This document shows positions 24,579 through 34,379 of a DNA stretch of 64,000 bases, piece by piece. This DNA is from CAVSVP01 sp963731125. GTDB lineage: Bacteria > Pseudomonadota > Gammaproteobacteria > Competibacterales > Competibacteraceae. The stretch lies in the NCBI GenBank assembly GCA_963731125.1, contig CAVSVP010000007.1:186001-250000 (forward strand), written 5' to 3'. A program made the position numbers and the translations under genes. The notes beneath the pieces are model-generated. The model had not been told where the DNA came from and searched no databases. It saw only the letters and a program-made list of their open reading frames with translations. Within the stretch, counting starts at the first letter, position 1. Every line of letters begins with the position of its first letter.

Positions 24579-27326
24579 ATGACAGATGTAACGATTAAAC
24601 AGTTTGCTACAGACGTGGGTATTCCGGTAAATCGGTTATTAGTACAATTCGAAGAAGCTGGTATTAAAGTTTCCGGAGCTGATGCAACTATTACTGACGA
24701 GCAGAAAATGGATCTGTTGGCTCACCTGCGCAAAAGCCATGGCAGGAAAGAACGGCTTGGTCTTTCAGAACCTAAAAAGATTACATTCAAGCGAAAAACC
24801 CATAGTGAGATAAAAATGCCTGGCGGTCCAGGACAAGTCAAAACAGTAAGCGTTGAAGTACGTAAAAAGCGCACCTACGTAAAACGTAGCGTGGTTCTCG
24901 AAGGAAAAAATAAGCGTCATGACCATTTAGAGGCCGAGGCACAGAAAATAGAACAGGTGCGGCACACGGCCGAAGCAGAAGAAGCCAGACGCCAAGCCGA
25001 AGCAGAAGAAGCCAGACGCCAGGCCGAAGAAGCCAGACGCCAGGCCGAAGCAGAAGAAGCCAGACGCCAGGCCGAAGCAGAAGAAGTCAGACGCCAGGCC
25101 GAAGCAGAAGAAGTCAGACGCCAGGCCGAAGCAGAAGAGGCCAGACGCCAGGCCGAAGCAGAAGAGGCCAGACGCCAGGCCGAAGCAGAAGAGGCCAGAC
25201 GCCAGGCCGGAGCAGAAGAGGCCAGACGCCAGGCCGGAGCAGAAGAGGCGCAGCACAAGGCCGTAGAAAAAAATTCCCAGAAGCAGCAGAAATCCTCGCG
25301 GGCTGAACCTAAAATCCCCAGAACAGCTGAAGCTAAAACGGCATCTGGCCAGCACAGGCATGCTGAAGAGAAAAAGCCAACCTCAGACATTAGGACGAGG
25401 AGAAGCAGCGATGATACTGGACGTAGCGCAAAACATGGCCGAGCTGAAACTTGGTCTGAAGCTGACGGTGGAAAGAGCGGGCGTCGCAAAGCTAAAAAAG
25501 TCAAGAGCGGTAAAGGAACATCTTCTGCACCTCCACCACTCCGTCATGGTTTTACCAAGCCCACAGCACCAGTCGTGCGCGAGGTAACTATACCTGAAAC
25601 GATCAGTGTGGCTGATTTGGCGCAGAAAATGTCCGTTAAGGCCACGGAAGTTATTAAGGCGTTCATGAAACTCGGCTCTATGGTGACTATAAACCAGGTA
25701 CTCGATCAGGAAACAGCCGCCATTGTCGTTGAAGAAATGGGACACACCTATAAACTGCTCAAGGAAAACGCCCTGGAAGAAGCGCTAGAGGTGCATCAAG
25801 AGGAAGTAGGACAAGCTTTACCGAGAGCGCCGGTCGTCACTATCATGGGACATGTGGACCATGGCAAAACATCACTGCTGGATTATATCCGTCGCACCAA
25901 AGTGGCTGCTGGTGAAGCTGGCGGCATCACCCAGCATATTGGTGCCTATCATGTTCAAATCAGAAAAGGCACGATTACTTTTCTGGACACTCCGGGCCAT
26001 GCTGCCTTTACGGCCATGCGCGCGCGCGGCGCCAAGGCTACAGATATTGTTATTCTTGTCGTAGCCGCTGACGATGGTGTCATGCCACAGACACTAGAAG
26101 CGATTCAGCACGCCAAGGCAGCTAATGTTCCCATTGTAGTTGCCGTCAACAAAATTGATAAACCCGACGCTGATCCTGAGCGGATTAAGAGTGAATTGGC
26201 CGGTCGGAATGTCATTCCCGAAGAGTGGGGTGGTGATACGCTGTTCACCAATGTCTCAGCAAAGACTGGCCAGGGCATCGACGATCTTTTGGATCAGGTG
26301 TTAGTACAAGCGGAAGTTTTGGAGCTAAGAGCAGTTGCCGAGGGCCCTGCCAAGGGGGTTGTCATTGAATCACGTTTGGACAAGGGGCGTGGCCCGGTGG
26401 CTACCGTGTTAGTACAGAGCGGTATTCTACGTAAAGGCGATGTAATATTGAGCGGCCTTGAATATGGTCGAGTTCGCGCAATGTTAGATGAAACTGGCGC
26501 ACAAGTCGCTGAAGCAGGTCCATCGATTCCAGCGGAAGTGCTTGGATTATCTGGCACTCCCAATGCAGGAGATGACGTTGTAGTAATAGCTGACGAACGC
26601 AAAGCACGCGAAATTGCTTTATTTCGCCAAGGCAAGTTCCGCGAGGTCAAGCTTGCTAAACAGCAAAAAGCGAAACTGGAGAGCGTCTTTGAGCAGATGG
26701 AAGAAGGTCAAACTAAAACGCTTAACATCGTTCTCAAAGCTGACGTACAAGGTTCCGTTGAGGCTCTAGTCGATGCGCTGACCAATCTATCCACGGAAGA
26801 AGCAGCGGTTAAAATTATCGCCAGTGGTGTCGGCGGTATCAATGAATCTGACGTCAATCTGGCCATGGCCTCAGATGCTATTTTGATAGGCTTCAATGTG
26901 CGTGCCGATAATGCTGCTAAAAAACTGATTGACGAAGAAGGAGTCGATCTCCATTACTACAGTGTTATCTATGAGGTGATTGACGAAGTCAAGAAAGCTC
27001 TTCAGGGCATGCTGAAACCGGAATTCAAGGAGCAAATTATCGGTTTGGCGGAAGTTCGCAGCGTATTTCGTTCGCCGAAGCTTGGCGCCGTTGCCGGCTG
27101 TATGGTTACCGACGGGGTCGTACGCCGCAATAACCTTATCCGGGTGTTGCGTAATAATGTAGTCATTTTTGAGGGTGAGCTGGAATCTCTGCGGCGCTTC
27201 AAGGACGATGTTCATGAAGTTCGGGCCGGCATGGAATGTGGTATCGGTGTACGGAACTATAATGACGTTCGCGAAGGCGATCAAATTGAAGTCTATGAAC
27301 GTGTCGAAGTGGCACGAAGCCTGTAG
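24579..27326 (+). CDS. infB: Translation initiation factor IF-2
   Basis: IF-2 places initiator tRNA on the 30S subunit. The 915-residue protein has an IF2_N domain at the start (VTIKQFATDVGIPVNRLL), a long charged linker, a second IF2_N domain near 340-390, and the GTPase domain. The G motifs are GHVDHGKTSLLD near 426, DTPGHAAF near 472 and NKIDKPD near 525. Domains II-IV follow, with the tRNA-binding C-terminus (LKPEFKEQIIGLAEVR). The linker contains eleven tandem copies of a nine-residue unit (24969-25259). It is co-directional with nusA and rbfA, next to the initiator tRNA gene it serves. Confidence 0.97.
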   Translation: MTDVTIKQFATDVGIPVNRLLVQFEEAGIKVSGADATITDEQKMDLLAHLRKSHGRKERLGLSEPKKITFKRKTHSEIKMPGGPGQVKTVSVEVRKKRTYVKRSVVLEGKNKRHDHLEAEAQKIEQVRHTAEAEEARRQAEAEEARRQAEEARRQAEAEEARRQAEAEEVRRQAEAEEVRRQAEAEEARRQAEAEEARRQAEAEEARRQAGAEEARRQAGAEEAQHKAVEKNSQKQQKSSRAEPKIPRTAEAKTASGQHRHAEEKKPTSDIRTRRSSDDTGRSAKHGRAETWSEADGGKSGRRKAKKVKSGKGTSSAPPPLRHGFTKPTAPVVREVTIPETISVADLAQKMSVKATEVIKAFMKLGSMVTINQVLDQETAAIVVEEMGHTYKLLKENALEEALEVHQEEVGQALPRAPVVTIMGHVDHGKTSLLDYIRRTKVAAGEAGGITQHIGAYHVQIRKGTITFLDTPGHAAFTAMRARGAKATDIVILVVAADDGVMPQTLEAIQHAKAANVPIVVAVNKIDKPDADPERIKSELAGRNVIPEEWGGDTLFTNVSAKTGQGIDDLLDQVLVQAEVLELRAVAEGPAKGVVIESRLDKGRGPVATVLVQSGILRKGDVILSGLEYGRVRAMLDETGAQVAEAGPSIPAEVLGLSGTPNAGDDVVVIADERKAREIALFRQGKFREVKLAKQQKAKLESVFEQMEEGQTKTLNIVLKADVQGSVEALVDALTNLSTEEAAVKIIASGVGGINESDVNLAMASDAILIGFNVRADNAAKKLIDEEGVDLHYYSVIYEVIDEVKKALQGMLKPEFKEQIIGLAEVRSVFRSPKLGAVAGCMVTDGVVRRNNLIRVLRNNVVIFEGELESLRRFKDDVHEVRAGMECGIGVRNYNDVREGDQIEVYERVEVARSL
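24969..25259 (+). repeat. 27-bp tandem repeat in the infB linker
   Basis: Eleven units (ten of 27 bases, the third shortened to 21) each encode a variant of AEAEEARRQ. Neighbouring units are nearly identical in DNA, with third-position changes shared by adjacent copies (GAAGTC in two, GAGGCC in the next group). That pattern points to recent slippage expansion. All changes keep the frame. Confidence 0.95.
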
Positions 27327-27431
27327 CCCAATAGCGCCGGGATAGGGCCTGTTCTTTCTCAGCTGTTTATGTAAAAACCCGACAGTAACACAAACCAAAT
27401 CTGTTTAACTACCGAGGAAGGTGACGCGATT

Positions 27432-27830
27432 ATGCCGAAGGGATTTCCTCGTACCCGCCGTATTGGCGAACAAGTACGCCGTGAATTGGCACAGTTAATT
27501 CGTAATGAAATCCGTGACCCACGCATGGTAATGGTATCGATTACCAGTGTAGAAGTCACACGAGATCTCGCTTATGGCAAGGTGTACGTCACTATGCTAG
27601 GCGACCCCACCGCACGCGCTGAACTTTTATCCGGCCTTAATCAGGCTGCACCCATGCTGCGCCGTGAGTTGGGAAAGCGAATGCATATCCGCACCGTACC
27701 TCAATTAACATTTCTCTATGACGAAGTCGTAGAGCAAGGTGCCCGCTTATCCTCTTTAATTTCAGCTGCTGTGGCAGCTGATGCTGCCCGTCATCGAGAC
27801 GACGAGGCGGACACGGAAGAGTCCCAGTAG
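27432..27830 (+). CDS. rbfA: Ribosome-binding factor A
   Basis: RbfA is a 30S assembly factor acting near helix 1 of 16S rRNA. The 132-residue protein has the KH-like core, reading RTRRIGEQVRRELAQLIRNE then IRDPRMVMVSITSVEVTRDL, followed by YGKVYVTMLGD and ending near RTVPQLTFLYDE. GAGGAAGGTG precedes the ATG. Its stop codon lies four bases before the truB start, indicating translational coupling. Confidence 0.96.
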   Translation: MPKGFPRTRRIGEQVRRELAQLIRNEIRDPRMVMVSITSVEVTRDLAYGKVYVTMLGDPTARAELLSGLNQAAPMLRRELGKRMHIRTVPQLTFLYDEVVEQGARLSSLISAAVAADAARHRDDEADTEESQ

Positions 27831-27834
27831 TGAC

Positions 27835-28770
27835 ATGGTAAAGCAACGTCGCAGGCGGATAAATGGAGTTTTATTGCTGGATAAACCTACCGGCCTATCT
27901 TCCAATAATGTCCTACAACAGGTAAAGCGACTTTACTTTGCCGCCAAGGCCGGTCATGCTGGAAACTTGGATCCGCTAGCGAGTGGTTTATTGCCCATCT
28001 GCTTTGGAGAGGCAACCAAAGCTCTTAGGTTTCTCCTGAACGCTGATAAAACCTATCGCTTCATATGCCACTTAGGAATGACCACTAGCACTGGCGATGC
28101 AGAAGGGGAAGTTCTCCAGGAACGTTTTGTTGAACAACTCGGACCAGAGAACGTACAGCAAGTGTTAGAGCGTTTTGTTGGAGAAATTCAACAGATCCCG
28201 CCCATGTATTCAGCGCTTAAACACCAAGGCCAGCGTCTCTACAGACTGGCACGTCAGGGCATCGAAGTTGAGCGGCAGCCGCGTAAAGTCACTATACGCA
28301 CATTACGCTTACTGAACCTAAAAAATGAGCGCATGGAGTGTCAAGTACATTGTTCTAAGGGAACCTATGTACGCACTCTAGCGGAGGATATCGGGGAAGC
28401 TTTAGGGTATGGCGCGCATATCGCGGCATTGCGCCGCACCGAGGTAGAGCCCTACGACTCCTCGCAAATGGTCACTTTAGAACATCTGCATGAATTGGCA
28501 GAACAAGGCCATGCTGCTCTTGACGCCTTGCTGCTACCAGTAGACACGGTCATTGCCGCATGGCCTGCAGTTCGTCTTCGCAGTGACGTTGCTCATTATT
28601 TGCTTCAAGGCCAAGCTGTTTTGGTACCGCGAGTGCCTACTCAAGGATGGGTACGTTTGTATCAAAGCGATGACAATCGCTTTCTAGGAGTTGGCGAAAT
28701 TTTGCCTGACGGGCGGGTTGCGCTCCGGCGTCTCATTTACGGTTCTCTCCAGCATCACTCTTTGCAGTAG
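27835..28770 (+). CDS. truB: tRNA pseudouridine(55) synthase
   Basis: TruB makes the pseudouridine at position 55 of the T arm. The 311-residue protein has GVLLLDKPTGLSSNNVLQ, then the catalytic loop GHAGNLDPLASGLLP with its aspartate (usually GHTGTLDP; two loop residues differ), FVGEIQQIPPMYSALK and CSKGTYVRTLAEDIG. A PUA-like C-terminal domain follows. The ATG at 27835 is used; the frame extends 18 codons into rbfA without similarity. It lies in the rbfA-truB-rpsO order normal for the group. Confidence 0.95.
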   Translation: MVKQRRRRINGVLLLDKPTGLSSNNVLQQVKRLYFAAKAGHAGNLDPLASGLLPICFGEATKALRFLLNADKTYRFICHLGMTTSTGDAEGEVLQERFVEQLGPENVQQVLERFVGEIQQIPPMYSALKHQGQRLYRLARQGIEVERQPRKVTIRTLRLLNLKNERMECQVHCSKGTYVRTLAEDIGEALGYGAHIAALRRTEVEPYDSSQMVTLEHLHELAEQGHAALDALLLPVDTVIAAWPAVRLRSDVAHYLLQGQAVLVPRVPTQGWVRLYQSDDNRFLGVGEILPDGRVALRRLIYGSLQHHSLQ

Positions 28771-28871
28771 AATGGCAAACGAAGTGCTGGTTGATTTCTT
28801 GTTCGTAACGATCAGCAACGTTAAAATTTGCCGCTAAACTTTTTAACACAAGATGTAACTGGAGCTTATAG

Positions 28872-29141
28872 ATGGCACTCAACATCGAACAAAAATCGCA
28901 AATTATGCAAGAATTTCAACATAGTATCACTGATACTGGTTCCCCAGAAGTGCAAGTAGCCCTTTTGACAAACCGAATTAATGACTTGCAAAATCATTTT
29001 GCAGTGCATAAACATGATCATCACTCTCGCCGCGGGCTTTTGAAGATGGTCAATCAACGCCGAAAAATGCTTGACTACTTGAAAGGAAAAGATTTACAGC
29101 GTTACCAGACTCTGATTGCTCGTCTGGGTCTACGCCGCTGA
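28872..29141 (+). CDS. rpsO: 30S ribosomal protein S15
   Basis: The 89-residue protein has the full S15 signature: LNIEQKSQIMQEFQHS, TGSPEVQVALLTNRINDL and HDHHSRRGLLKMVNQRRKML. It binds 16S rRNA early in assembly of the platform, and in many bacteria represses its own mRNA. Ninety-seven bases upstream separate it from truB, enough for its own promoter and leader, though I cannot assign one. pnp follows after 40 bases. Confidence 0.98.
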   Translation: MALNIEQKSQIMQEFQHSITDTGSPEVQVALLTNRINDLQNHFAVHKHDHHSRRGLLKMVNQRRKMLDYLKGKDLQRYQTLIARLGLRR

Positions 29142-29181
29142 TTTACTATTTTGCTGGTCTATGCTCATTTAGGATGATTTC

Positions 29182-31260
29182 GTGACCCCCCTTAGTAAGA
29201 AATTCCAATATGGTAACCATACCGTGTTACTGGAGACGGGCGAAATCGCTCGTCAAGCTGATGGTGCGGTACTAGTAAACATGTCCGATACGGTAGTTTT
29301 AGTAACTGCCGTATGTGCCAAGGAAGCCGAAGAAGGGCGTGATTTCTTTCCACTTACTGTAAATTATCAAGAACGAAGCTATGCAGCCGGCCGGATTCCG
29401 GGCGGCTTTTTTCGTCGTGAAGGACGTCCTTCCGAGAGTGAAACCCTGATTTCACGTTTGATTGATCGTCCCTTACGGCCACTATTTCCCAAAGGCTTTA
29501 CCAACGAAATCCAAATCATTGCCACGGTAATGTCCCTAAATAACAAAGTAGACCCGGACATACCTTCGATGCTTGGAGCATCCGCTGCGTTAGCCTTATC
29601 TGGAGTGCCTTTCAACGGACCAATCGGCGCTGCCAGAATTGGTTACTCTAATGGTCGGTACTTATTTAATCCCACCCGTAGTGAGCTTAAGACTTCCGAG
29701 CTTGATTTGGTGGTGGCTGGTGCCGAAAATGCTTTGCTCATGGTGGAATCAGAGGCTAAGGAACTCGCTGAAGACATCATGTTAGGCGCCGTCATGTTTG
29801 GTCACGAACAAATGCAAATTGCCATCCAGGCTATTCGTGATCTGGTTAACACGGCCAACACTAATCCCTGGAGTTGGCAGCAACCGGCCAAAGATCAAAC
29901 CCTCGACGCTGCCTTGCGAGCCGCCGCCGAAGCTGACTTGAGTGAAGCCTATCGAATTCCTGAAAAGCAGGCCCGTCAGCAGCGTCTGCGCATGATTCGT
30001 GACAACGTCGTGGCGCAGTTAAACAACCAGGAATCCGGGAACTGGTCGGCCGAAGCTGTACGCAAAGCCTTTCCTGATCTGGAAAAATGTATTGTTCGTA
30101 ACCGGATTTTGGCTGGAGAGTCTCGCATCGACGGCCGGGACAGACATGCCGTACGCCCCATTACCATTCGCACCGGCTTGCTGTCTCGTACACATGGCTC
30201 GGCCTTATTTACTCGAGGTGAGACACAGGCTTTGGTGGTGACCACATTGGGTACTAATAGGGACGCACAGATTATTGATGCCATCGAGGGTGAATACCGG
30301 GAACCCTTTATGCTGCATTACAATTTTCCGCCTTACTGTGTGGGTGAGATTGGGATGGTGGGCAGTCCCAAGCGCCGGGAAATTGGTCATGGATATTTAG
30401 CCAAACGCGGTCTGCAAGCTGTGATGCCTGACATGGCAAGTTTTCCCTATGTGATTCGCGTCGTCTCTGAAATCACAGAATCCAACGGCTCTAGTTCCAT
30501 GGCTTCCGTATGCGGTTCCAGTCTCTCCCTGATGGATGCAGGTATACCTATCAAGGCTCCGGTGGCGGGCATTGCCATGGGTTTGATTAAAGAGGGAGAA
30601 CAATTTGCCGTACTCACCGATATTTTAGGCGATGAGGATCATTTGGGCGATATGGACTTTAAAGTAGCGGGCACCGAAAAGGGGGTTACCGCTCTACAAA
30701 TGGATATTAAAACCGACGGTATCACCCGCGAGATTATGGAAGTGGCGTTGGCGCAGGCCCGAGAGGGACGTCTACATATCCTTAACAAGATGAACGAGGC
30801 CATTGCCAAACCACGGCAGGAAATGTCCGAATACGCACCCCGGATTACTACTATCCGCATCAGTCCAGACAAAATTCGCGATGTCATTGGCAAAGGAGGC
30901 GTAACTATTCGCGCCATCACTGAAGAAACTGGCGCTACCATTGACATCGATGATGATGGAACCATCCGGATTGCTTCCGTAGATAAAGCTGCAGCTGACG
31001 GAGCGCAGCGCCGCATTGAAGACATCACTGCTGACGTCGAAGTCGGCAAGATTTACGATGGTAAAGTAACCCGAGTGATGGATTTTGGCGCCTTTGTCAC
31101 CATTCTGCCTGGCCGCGATGGCATGGTACATATCTCTCAGATATCGAGTGACCGGGTACAAAATGCCAACGAAAAGTTATCCGTAGGCGATGTTATTAAG
31201 GTTAAAGTCTTAGATATCGACAAGCAAGGTCGTATCCGATTAAGCATGAAAGGCCTATAA
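29182..31260 (+). CDS. pnp: Polynucleotide phosphorylase
   Basis: PNPase is the 3'-5' phosphorolytic exoribonuclease of the degradosome. The 692-residue protein has two RNase PH domains (FFPLTVNYQERSYAAGRIPG; MLHYNFPPYCVGEIG), a KH domain (IRDVIGKGGVTIRAI near 567) and an S1 domain (GKIYDGKVTRVMDFGAFVT). The start is GTG at 29182, preceded by AGGATG. The order rpsO-pnp is conserved; in Escherichia coli the pnp leader is cut by RNase III, but I see no obvious long hairpin in this 40-base gap. Confidence 0.97.
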   Translation: MTPLSKKFQYGNHTVLLETGEIARQADGAVLVNMSDTVVLVTAVCAKEAEEGRDFFPLTVNYQERSYAAGRIPGGFFRREGRPSESETLISRLIDRPLRPLFPKGFTNEIQIIATVMSLNNKVDPDIPSMLGASAALALSGVPFNGPIGAARIGYSNGRYLFNPTRSELKTSELDLVVAGAENALLMVESEAKELAEDIMLGAVMFGHEQMQIAIQAIRDLVNTANTNPWSWQQPAKDQTLDAALRAAAEADLSEAYRIPEKQARQQRLRMIRDNVVAQLNNQESGNWSAEAVRKAFPDLEKCIVRNRILAGESRIDGRDRHAVRPITIRTGLLSRTHGSALFTRGETQALVVTTLGTNRDAQIIDAIEGEYREPFMLHYNFPPYCVGEIGMVGSPKRREIGHGYLAKRGLQAVMPDMASFPYVIRVVSEITESNGSSSMASVCGSSLSLMDAGIPIKAPVAGIAMGLIKEGEQFAVLTDILGDEDHLGDMDFKVAGTEKGVTALQMDIKTDGITREIMEVALAQAREGRLHILNKMNEAIAKPRQEMSEYAPRITTIRISPDKIRDVIGKGGVTIRAITEETGATIDIDDDGTIRIASVDKAAADGAQRRIEDITADVEVGKIYDGKVTRVMDFGAFVTILPGRDGMVHISQISSDRVQNANEKLSVGDVIKVKVLDIDKQGRIRLSMKGL

Positions 31261-31422
31261 GAACAAAACACCTTTATGTTTTTTTGAAAAAGCATTGCTT
31301 TCCGGAGAGTTGCGTGGTTACTGCTAAGGTGGTTGAAAAATAGTTAAAATGGCCCACCATTGAATTAATGGTTTGATCATGTTAATTTTGAGAATTATTT
31401 CTAAACTATGAGGGGTTTTACT

Positions 31423-31513
31423 GGAGAGGTGTCCGAGTGGCTTAAGGAGCACGCCTGGAAAGTGTGTATACGTTAATAGCGTATCGAGGGTTCGAATCCC
31501 TCCCTCTCCGCCA
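31423..31513 (+). tRNA. tRNA-Ser (GGA)
   Basis: A 91-base class II tRNA has a long variable arm, anticodon GGA in CCTGGAAAG, acceptor GGAGAGG/CCTCTCC, discriminator G and encoded CCA. It decodes UCC and UCU. It lies between pnp and the 4.5S RNA gene, an order also seen in pseudomonads. Confidence 0.96.
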
Positions 31514-31579
31514 GTTAGCACCTAGTTGCCCAGATTAATCCGCAACTCAATTTAGCTTCAAAATTAGCTCCAGCTTTAT

Positions 31580-31691
31580 GGTGACCTATATCGGTCCTCC
31601 CGCGACGATAAGCTGCGAACCCCGTCAGGCCTGGAAAGGAGCAGCGGCAGCAGTGGAATCGGGCGCCGGGGTGTGGCTGGTGTAGGTCACC
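31580..31691 (+). ncRNA. ffs: 4.5S RNA of the signal recognition particle
   Basis: This 112-base hairpin RNA has closing arms GGTGACCTA and TAGGTCACC. The apical domain binds Ffh: the conserved CCGTCAGGCCTGGAAAGGAG and AGCAGCGGCAGCAG segments carry the symmetric and asymmetric loops and the GGAA tetraloop. It works with Ffh to target membrane proteins to the translocon. It sits 57 bases before dnaX. Confidence 0.95.
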
Positions 31692-31748
31692 ACCCATTAT
31701 CGGATCCTGGCATAATTAACCCATTCTTACTAAATCTAAGGCCTCGTC

Positions 31749-33362
31749 ATGAGTTACCAGGTACTGGCGCGTAAGTGGCGTCCCCGCAGTTTCCAGGAGC
31801 TCGTAGGACAAGAGCATGTTGTACGTGCTCTTGTCAACGCCTTGGATAGCGATCGTTTACATCACGCCTTATTATTTACCGGTACTCGCGGTGTGGGCAA
31901 GACGACCATTGCACGCATATTCGCCAAGTCCCTCAATTGTCAAAAAGGCGTCACTTCAACACCGTGCGGCATATGCCCAGCTTGCCGGGAGATCGATGAA
32001 GGCCGCTTCATGGATTTACTTGAAGTTGACGCTGCTTCCCGTACGAAAGTGGAAGATACTCGGGAGCTCTTGGAAAATGTGCAATACGCTCCCTCTCGGG
32101 GACGCTATAAAGTGTACCTTATCGATGAGGTACATATGCTGTCCAGTCATAGTTTCAATGCATTACTGAAGACCCTTGAGGAACCTCCTCCTCATGTAAA
32201 GTTCTTATTGGCTACGACGGATCCCCAGCGTCTACCGGCCACAATTTTGTCCCGCTGCCTGCGGTTCAATCTAAAACGTTTACCGGCTGCCGAGATTGCT
32301 CGATACTTAGACGCTATCTTAGAACAAGAAGGCATCGCAAGAGAGACTTCTGCGCTAGCTTTAATCGCACGAGCGGGAAACGGCAGCATGCGGGATGCTT
32401 TAAGTATTTTGGATCAAGCTATTGCCTTCGGTGGGGGCCGGGTCAGCTTAAAAGAGGTTGGTGATATGCTTGGTACTGTTGAACCACAGTATGTGATAGA
32501 ACTGCTGGATTCCCTTGCCGCCGGAGATGCGGCAGGTGCGTTACACATAGTGCAACTTCTTGACCAGACAGCACCAGACTACCCGAACGTATTAGCAGAT
32601 TTACTTACTTTGCTGCAGCGTGTTGCTGTGATCCAGTCTGTGCCCGATACCAATTATGGCGACTTTGCTGATTCCAATCCAGAGGCGGTACGTCGCTTAG
32701 CTGCCACCATAGTACCTGAAGACATTCAATTATTTTATCAGATTGCTTTAATAGGGCGCCGCGATTTATCCCTCTCTCCAGAGCCTAAAAGTGGCTTCGA
32801 AATGATACTGTTACGTATGTTGTGCTTCCGACCACTGGACAAGGGAGAAATTACTTCACAATCAATCATGCAAACCTCCACCGCTTCTTCAGTGATAGGA
32901 ACTGCAAACCCAGGGCCTGCCTTGACTACACCGGCAACACCGGCCACTGTCTCGCCAGCATCAGCAGCATCTTCATGCGACGCGAGAACAAACTGGGGCA
33001 CCGTCGTAACCAGCCTCGCACTCAAAGGAATGGCCCAGCAACTCGCGTTGCACTGTGTCTTACAAAACCATGAGGACAATATTTTGCATTTGTTACTTGA
33101 TCCCAGCTACGCCCAAGTGCACACCAAAAATGGTGAAGAACGCTTGCGCACTGCTCTGGAGGCCTATTACGGAAACCCGCTGCAACTGCGTATTCAAGTC
33201 GGCGAGTCAACAGCAACAACACCTGCACATCAACAATCCCAGCGTCAGGCAGAACGTCGGCAAGCAGCTGTGGAAGCTATTCATGGTGATCCTAATGTGC
33301 AGGCCCTTTGCGACACCTTTAATGCAAGGATCAAACCTGATTCTATTACTCCCACCGATTGA
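31749..33362 (+). CDS. dnaX: DNA polymerase III subunits gamma/tau
   Basis: DnaX is the clamp loader ATPase. Motifs in the 537-residue protein are Walker A GTRGVGKTTIAR near 44-55, a zinc module with cysteines in CQKGV, CGICPAC, a DEVH box LIDEVHML, and sensor 1 LATTDPQRLP. The C-terminal tau domain follows a proline/threonine-rich linker (GMAQQLALHCVLQNHEDN). I do not see an A-rich slippery heptamer of the Escherichia coli type, so a separate gamma form by frameshifting is not supported. ybaB and recR follow. Confidence 0.96.
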   Translation: MSYQVLARKWRPRSFQELVGQEHVVRALVNALDSDRLHHALLFTGTRGVGKTTIARIFAKSLNCQKGVTSTPCGICPACREIDEGRFMDLLEVDAASRTKVEDTRELLENVQYAPSRGRYKVYLIDEVHMLSSHSFNALLKTLEEPPPHVKFLLATTDPQRLPATILSRCLRFNLKRLPAAEIARYLDAILEQEGIARETSALALIARAGNGSMRDALSILDQAIAFGGGRVSLKEVGDMLGTVEPQYVIELLDSLAAGDAAGALHIVQLLDQTAPDYPNVLADLLTLLQRVAVIQSVPDTNYGDFADSNPEAVRRLAATIVPEDIQLFYQIALIGRRDLSLSPEPKSGFEMILLRMLCFRPLDKGEITSQSIMQTSTASSVIGTANPGPALTTPATPATVSPASAASSCDARTNWGTVVTSLALKGMAQQLALHCVLQNHEDNILHLLLDPSYAQVHTKNGEERLRTALEAYYGNPLQLRIQVGESTATTPAHQQSQRQAERRQAAVEAIHGDPNVQALCDTFNARIKPDSITPTD

Positions 33363-33421
33363 CAATGCTCACCCTGGCAAACATTGCCGTGGGATTCAAG
33401 CAACAACCAGAGGGCATCGTA

Positions 33422-33751
33422 ATGAAAGGCAATTTAGGTAATTTAATGAAGCAAGCGCAAAAGATGCAAGAGAATCTGCAGAAAGCGCAGCAGGAAATTG
33501 GAAACCTAGAAATCTCTGGAGAGTCGGGAGGCGGTTTAGTGAAGGTAGTAATGACCGGGAGGCACGAGGTACGTCGTGTCAGCATTGACAACAGTTTGCT
33601 CGAAGAAGATAAAGATATGCTAGAAGACTTAGTAGCAGCAGCTATGAATGATGCTGTTCATAAAGTGGAGAAAACCGTACAGGAAAAATTTGCTGGCATG
33701 GCAGGTGGTATGGGCTTACCGCTAGGTGGTGATTTCAAGCTACCTTTTTAA
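33422..33751 (+). CDS. ybaB: YbaB/EbfC family nucleoid-associated protein
   Basis: The 109-residue protein starts MKGNLGNLMKQAQKMQENLQ and contains SGGGLVKVVMTGRHEVRRVS, as in YbaB/EbfC. These are DNA-binding dimers almost always encoded between dnaX and recR. The ATG at 33422 is chosen because homologues start there and GAGGG lies upstream; the 21 codons of frame before it overlap the dnaX end. Five bases separate it from recR. Confidence 0.93.
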   Translation: MKGNLGNLMKQAQKMQENLQKAQQEIGNLEISGESGGGLVKVVMTGRHEVRRVSIDNSLLEEDKDMLEDLVAAAMNDAVHKVEKTVQEKFAGMAGGMGLPLGGDFKLPF

Positions 33752-33756
33752 TTACG

Positions 33757-34359
33757 ATGTCGATGGCGTATTCTTCATTATTAAACCAGCTTATGGAAGC
33801 ATTACGCTGTTTACCAGGCGTGGGTCCCAAGTCTGCTCAGCGCATAGCTTTTCATTTGCTGGAACGGGATCGAGAAAGAGCACGGCGTTTAGCCGAAGTG
33901 CTTTGCAAAGCTCTCGACAACATCGTCCGCTGTCGTCTGTGTCGAAACTTGAGCGAAACTGAAGTATGTACATTATGCAGTAATCCGAAGCGGGATCACT
34001 CGCTGCTCTGCATTGTAGAAACTCCAGCGGATGTACTTGCCATAGAGCAGGCCACCAGCTATCGAGGCGTTTATTTTGTGCTAATGGGACATCTTTCCCC
34101 GCTGGATGGCATCGGTCCTGCCGAGCTAGGTTTAGAACAACTGGAAAGACGGCTTGATGGAGAGAAGGTACAGGAGATAATTCTAGCGACTAATCCGACA
34201 GCAGAAGGAGAGGCCACGGCTCATTATATTGCCGAGTTTGCGAGAGAGCGATGCATTCGCGCTACCCGCATTGCCCACGGGGTACCTTTGGGAGGGGAAT
34301 TGGAGTATGTGGACGGCGGCACACTATCCCATGCCTTCTCCGGCCGTCGGGAACTTTGA
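33757..34359 (+). CDS. recR: Recombination mediator RecR
   Basis: RecR works with RecF/RecO to load RecA on gapped DNA. The 200-residue product has the helix-hairpin-helix LPGVGPKSAQRIAFHLL, the C4 zinc finger CRLCRNLSETEVCTLC and a Toprim domain (LCIVETPADVLAIEQ). It ends with the conserved RIAHGVPLGGELEYVD region. It is the last of the dnaX-ybaB-recR group, with the HIT gene 20 bases behind. Confidence 0.97.
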   Translation: MSMAYSSLLNQLMEALRCLPGVGPKSAQRIAFHLLERDRERARRLAEVLCKALDNIVRCRLCRNLSETEVCTLCSNPKRDHSLLCIVETPADVLAIEQATSYRGVYFVLMGHLSPLDGIGPAELGLEQLERRLDGEKVQEIILATNPTAEGEATAHYIAEFARERCIRATRIAHGVPLGGELEYVDGGTLSHAFSGRREL

Positions 34360-34379
34360 TTACAACAGGAGGCACTGTC

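Noticed and set aside
24917..25504. Long minus-strand frames over the infB repeat
   Set aside because: They mirror the 27-bp repeat (SASAWRLAS units) and have no start signals or family; shadow of infB.
29142..29181. RNase III hairpin in the pnp leader
   Set aside because: Only 40 bases between rpsO and pnp and no long stem is visible.
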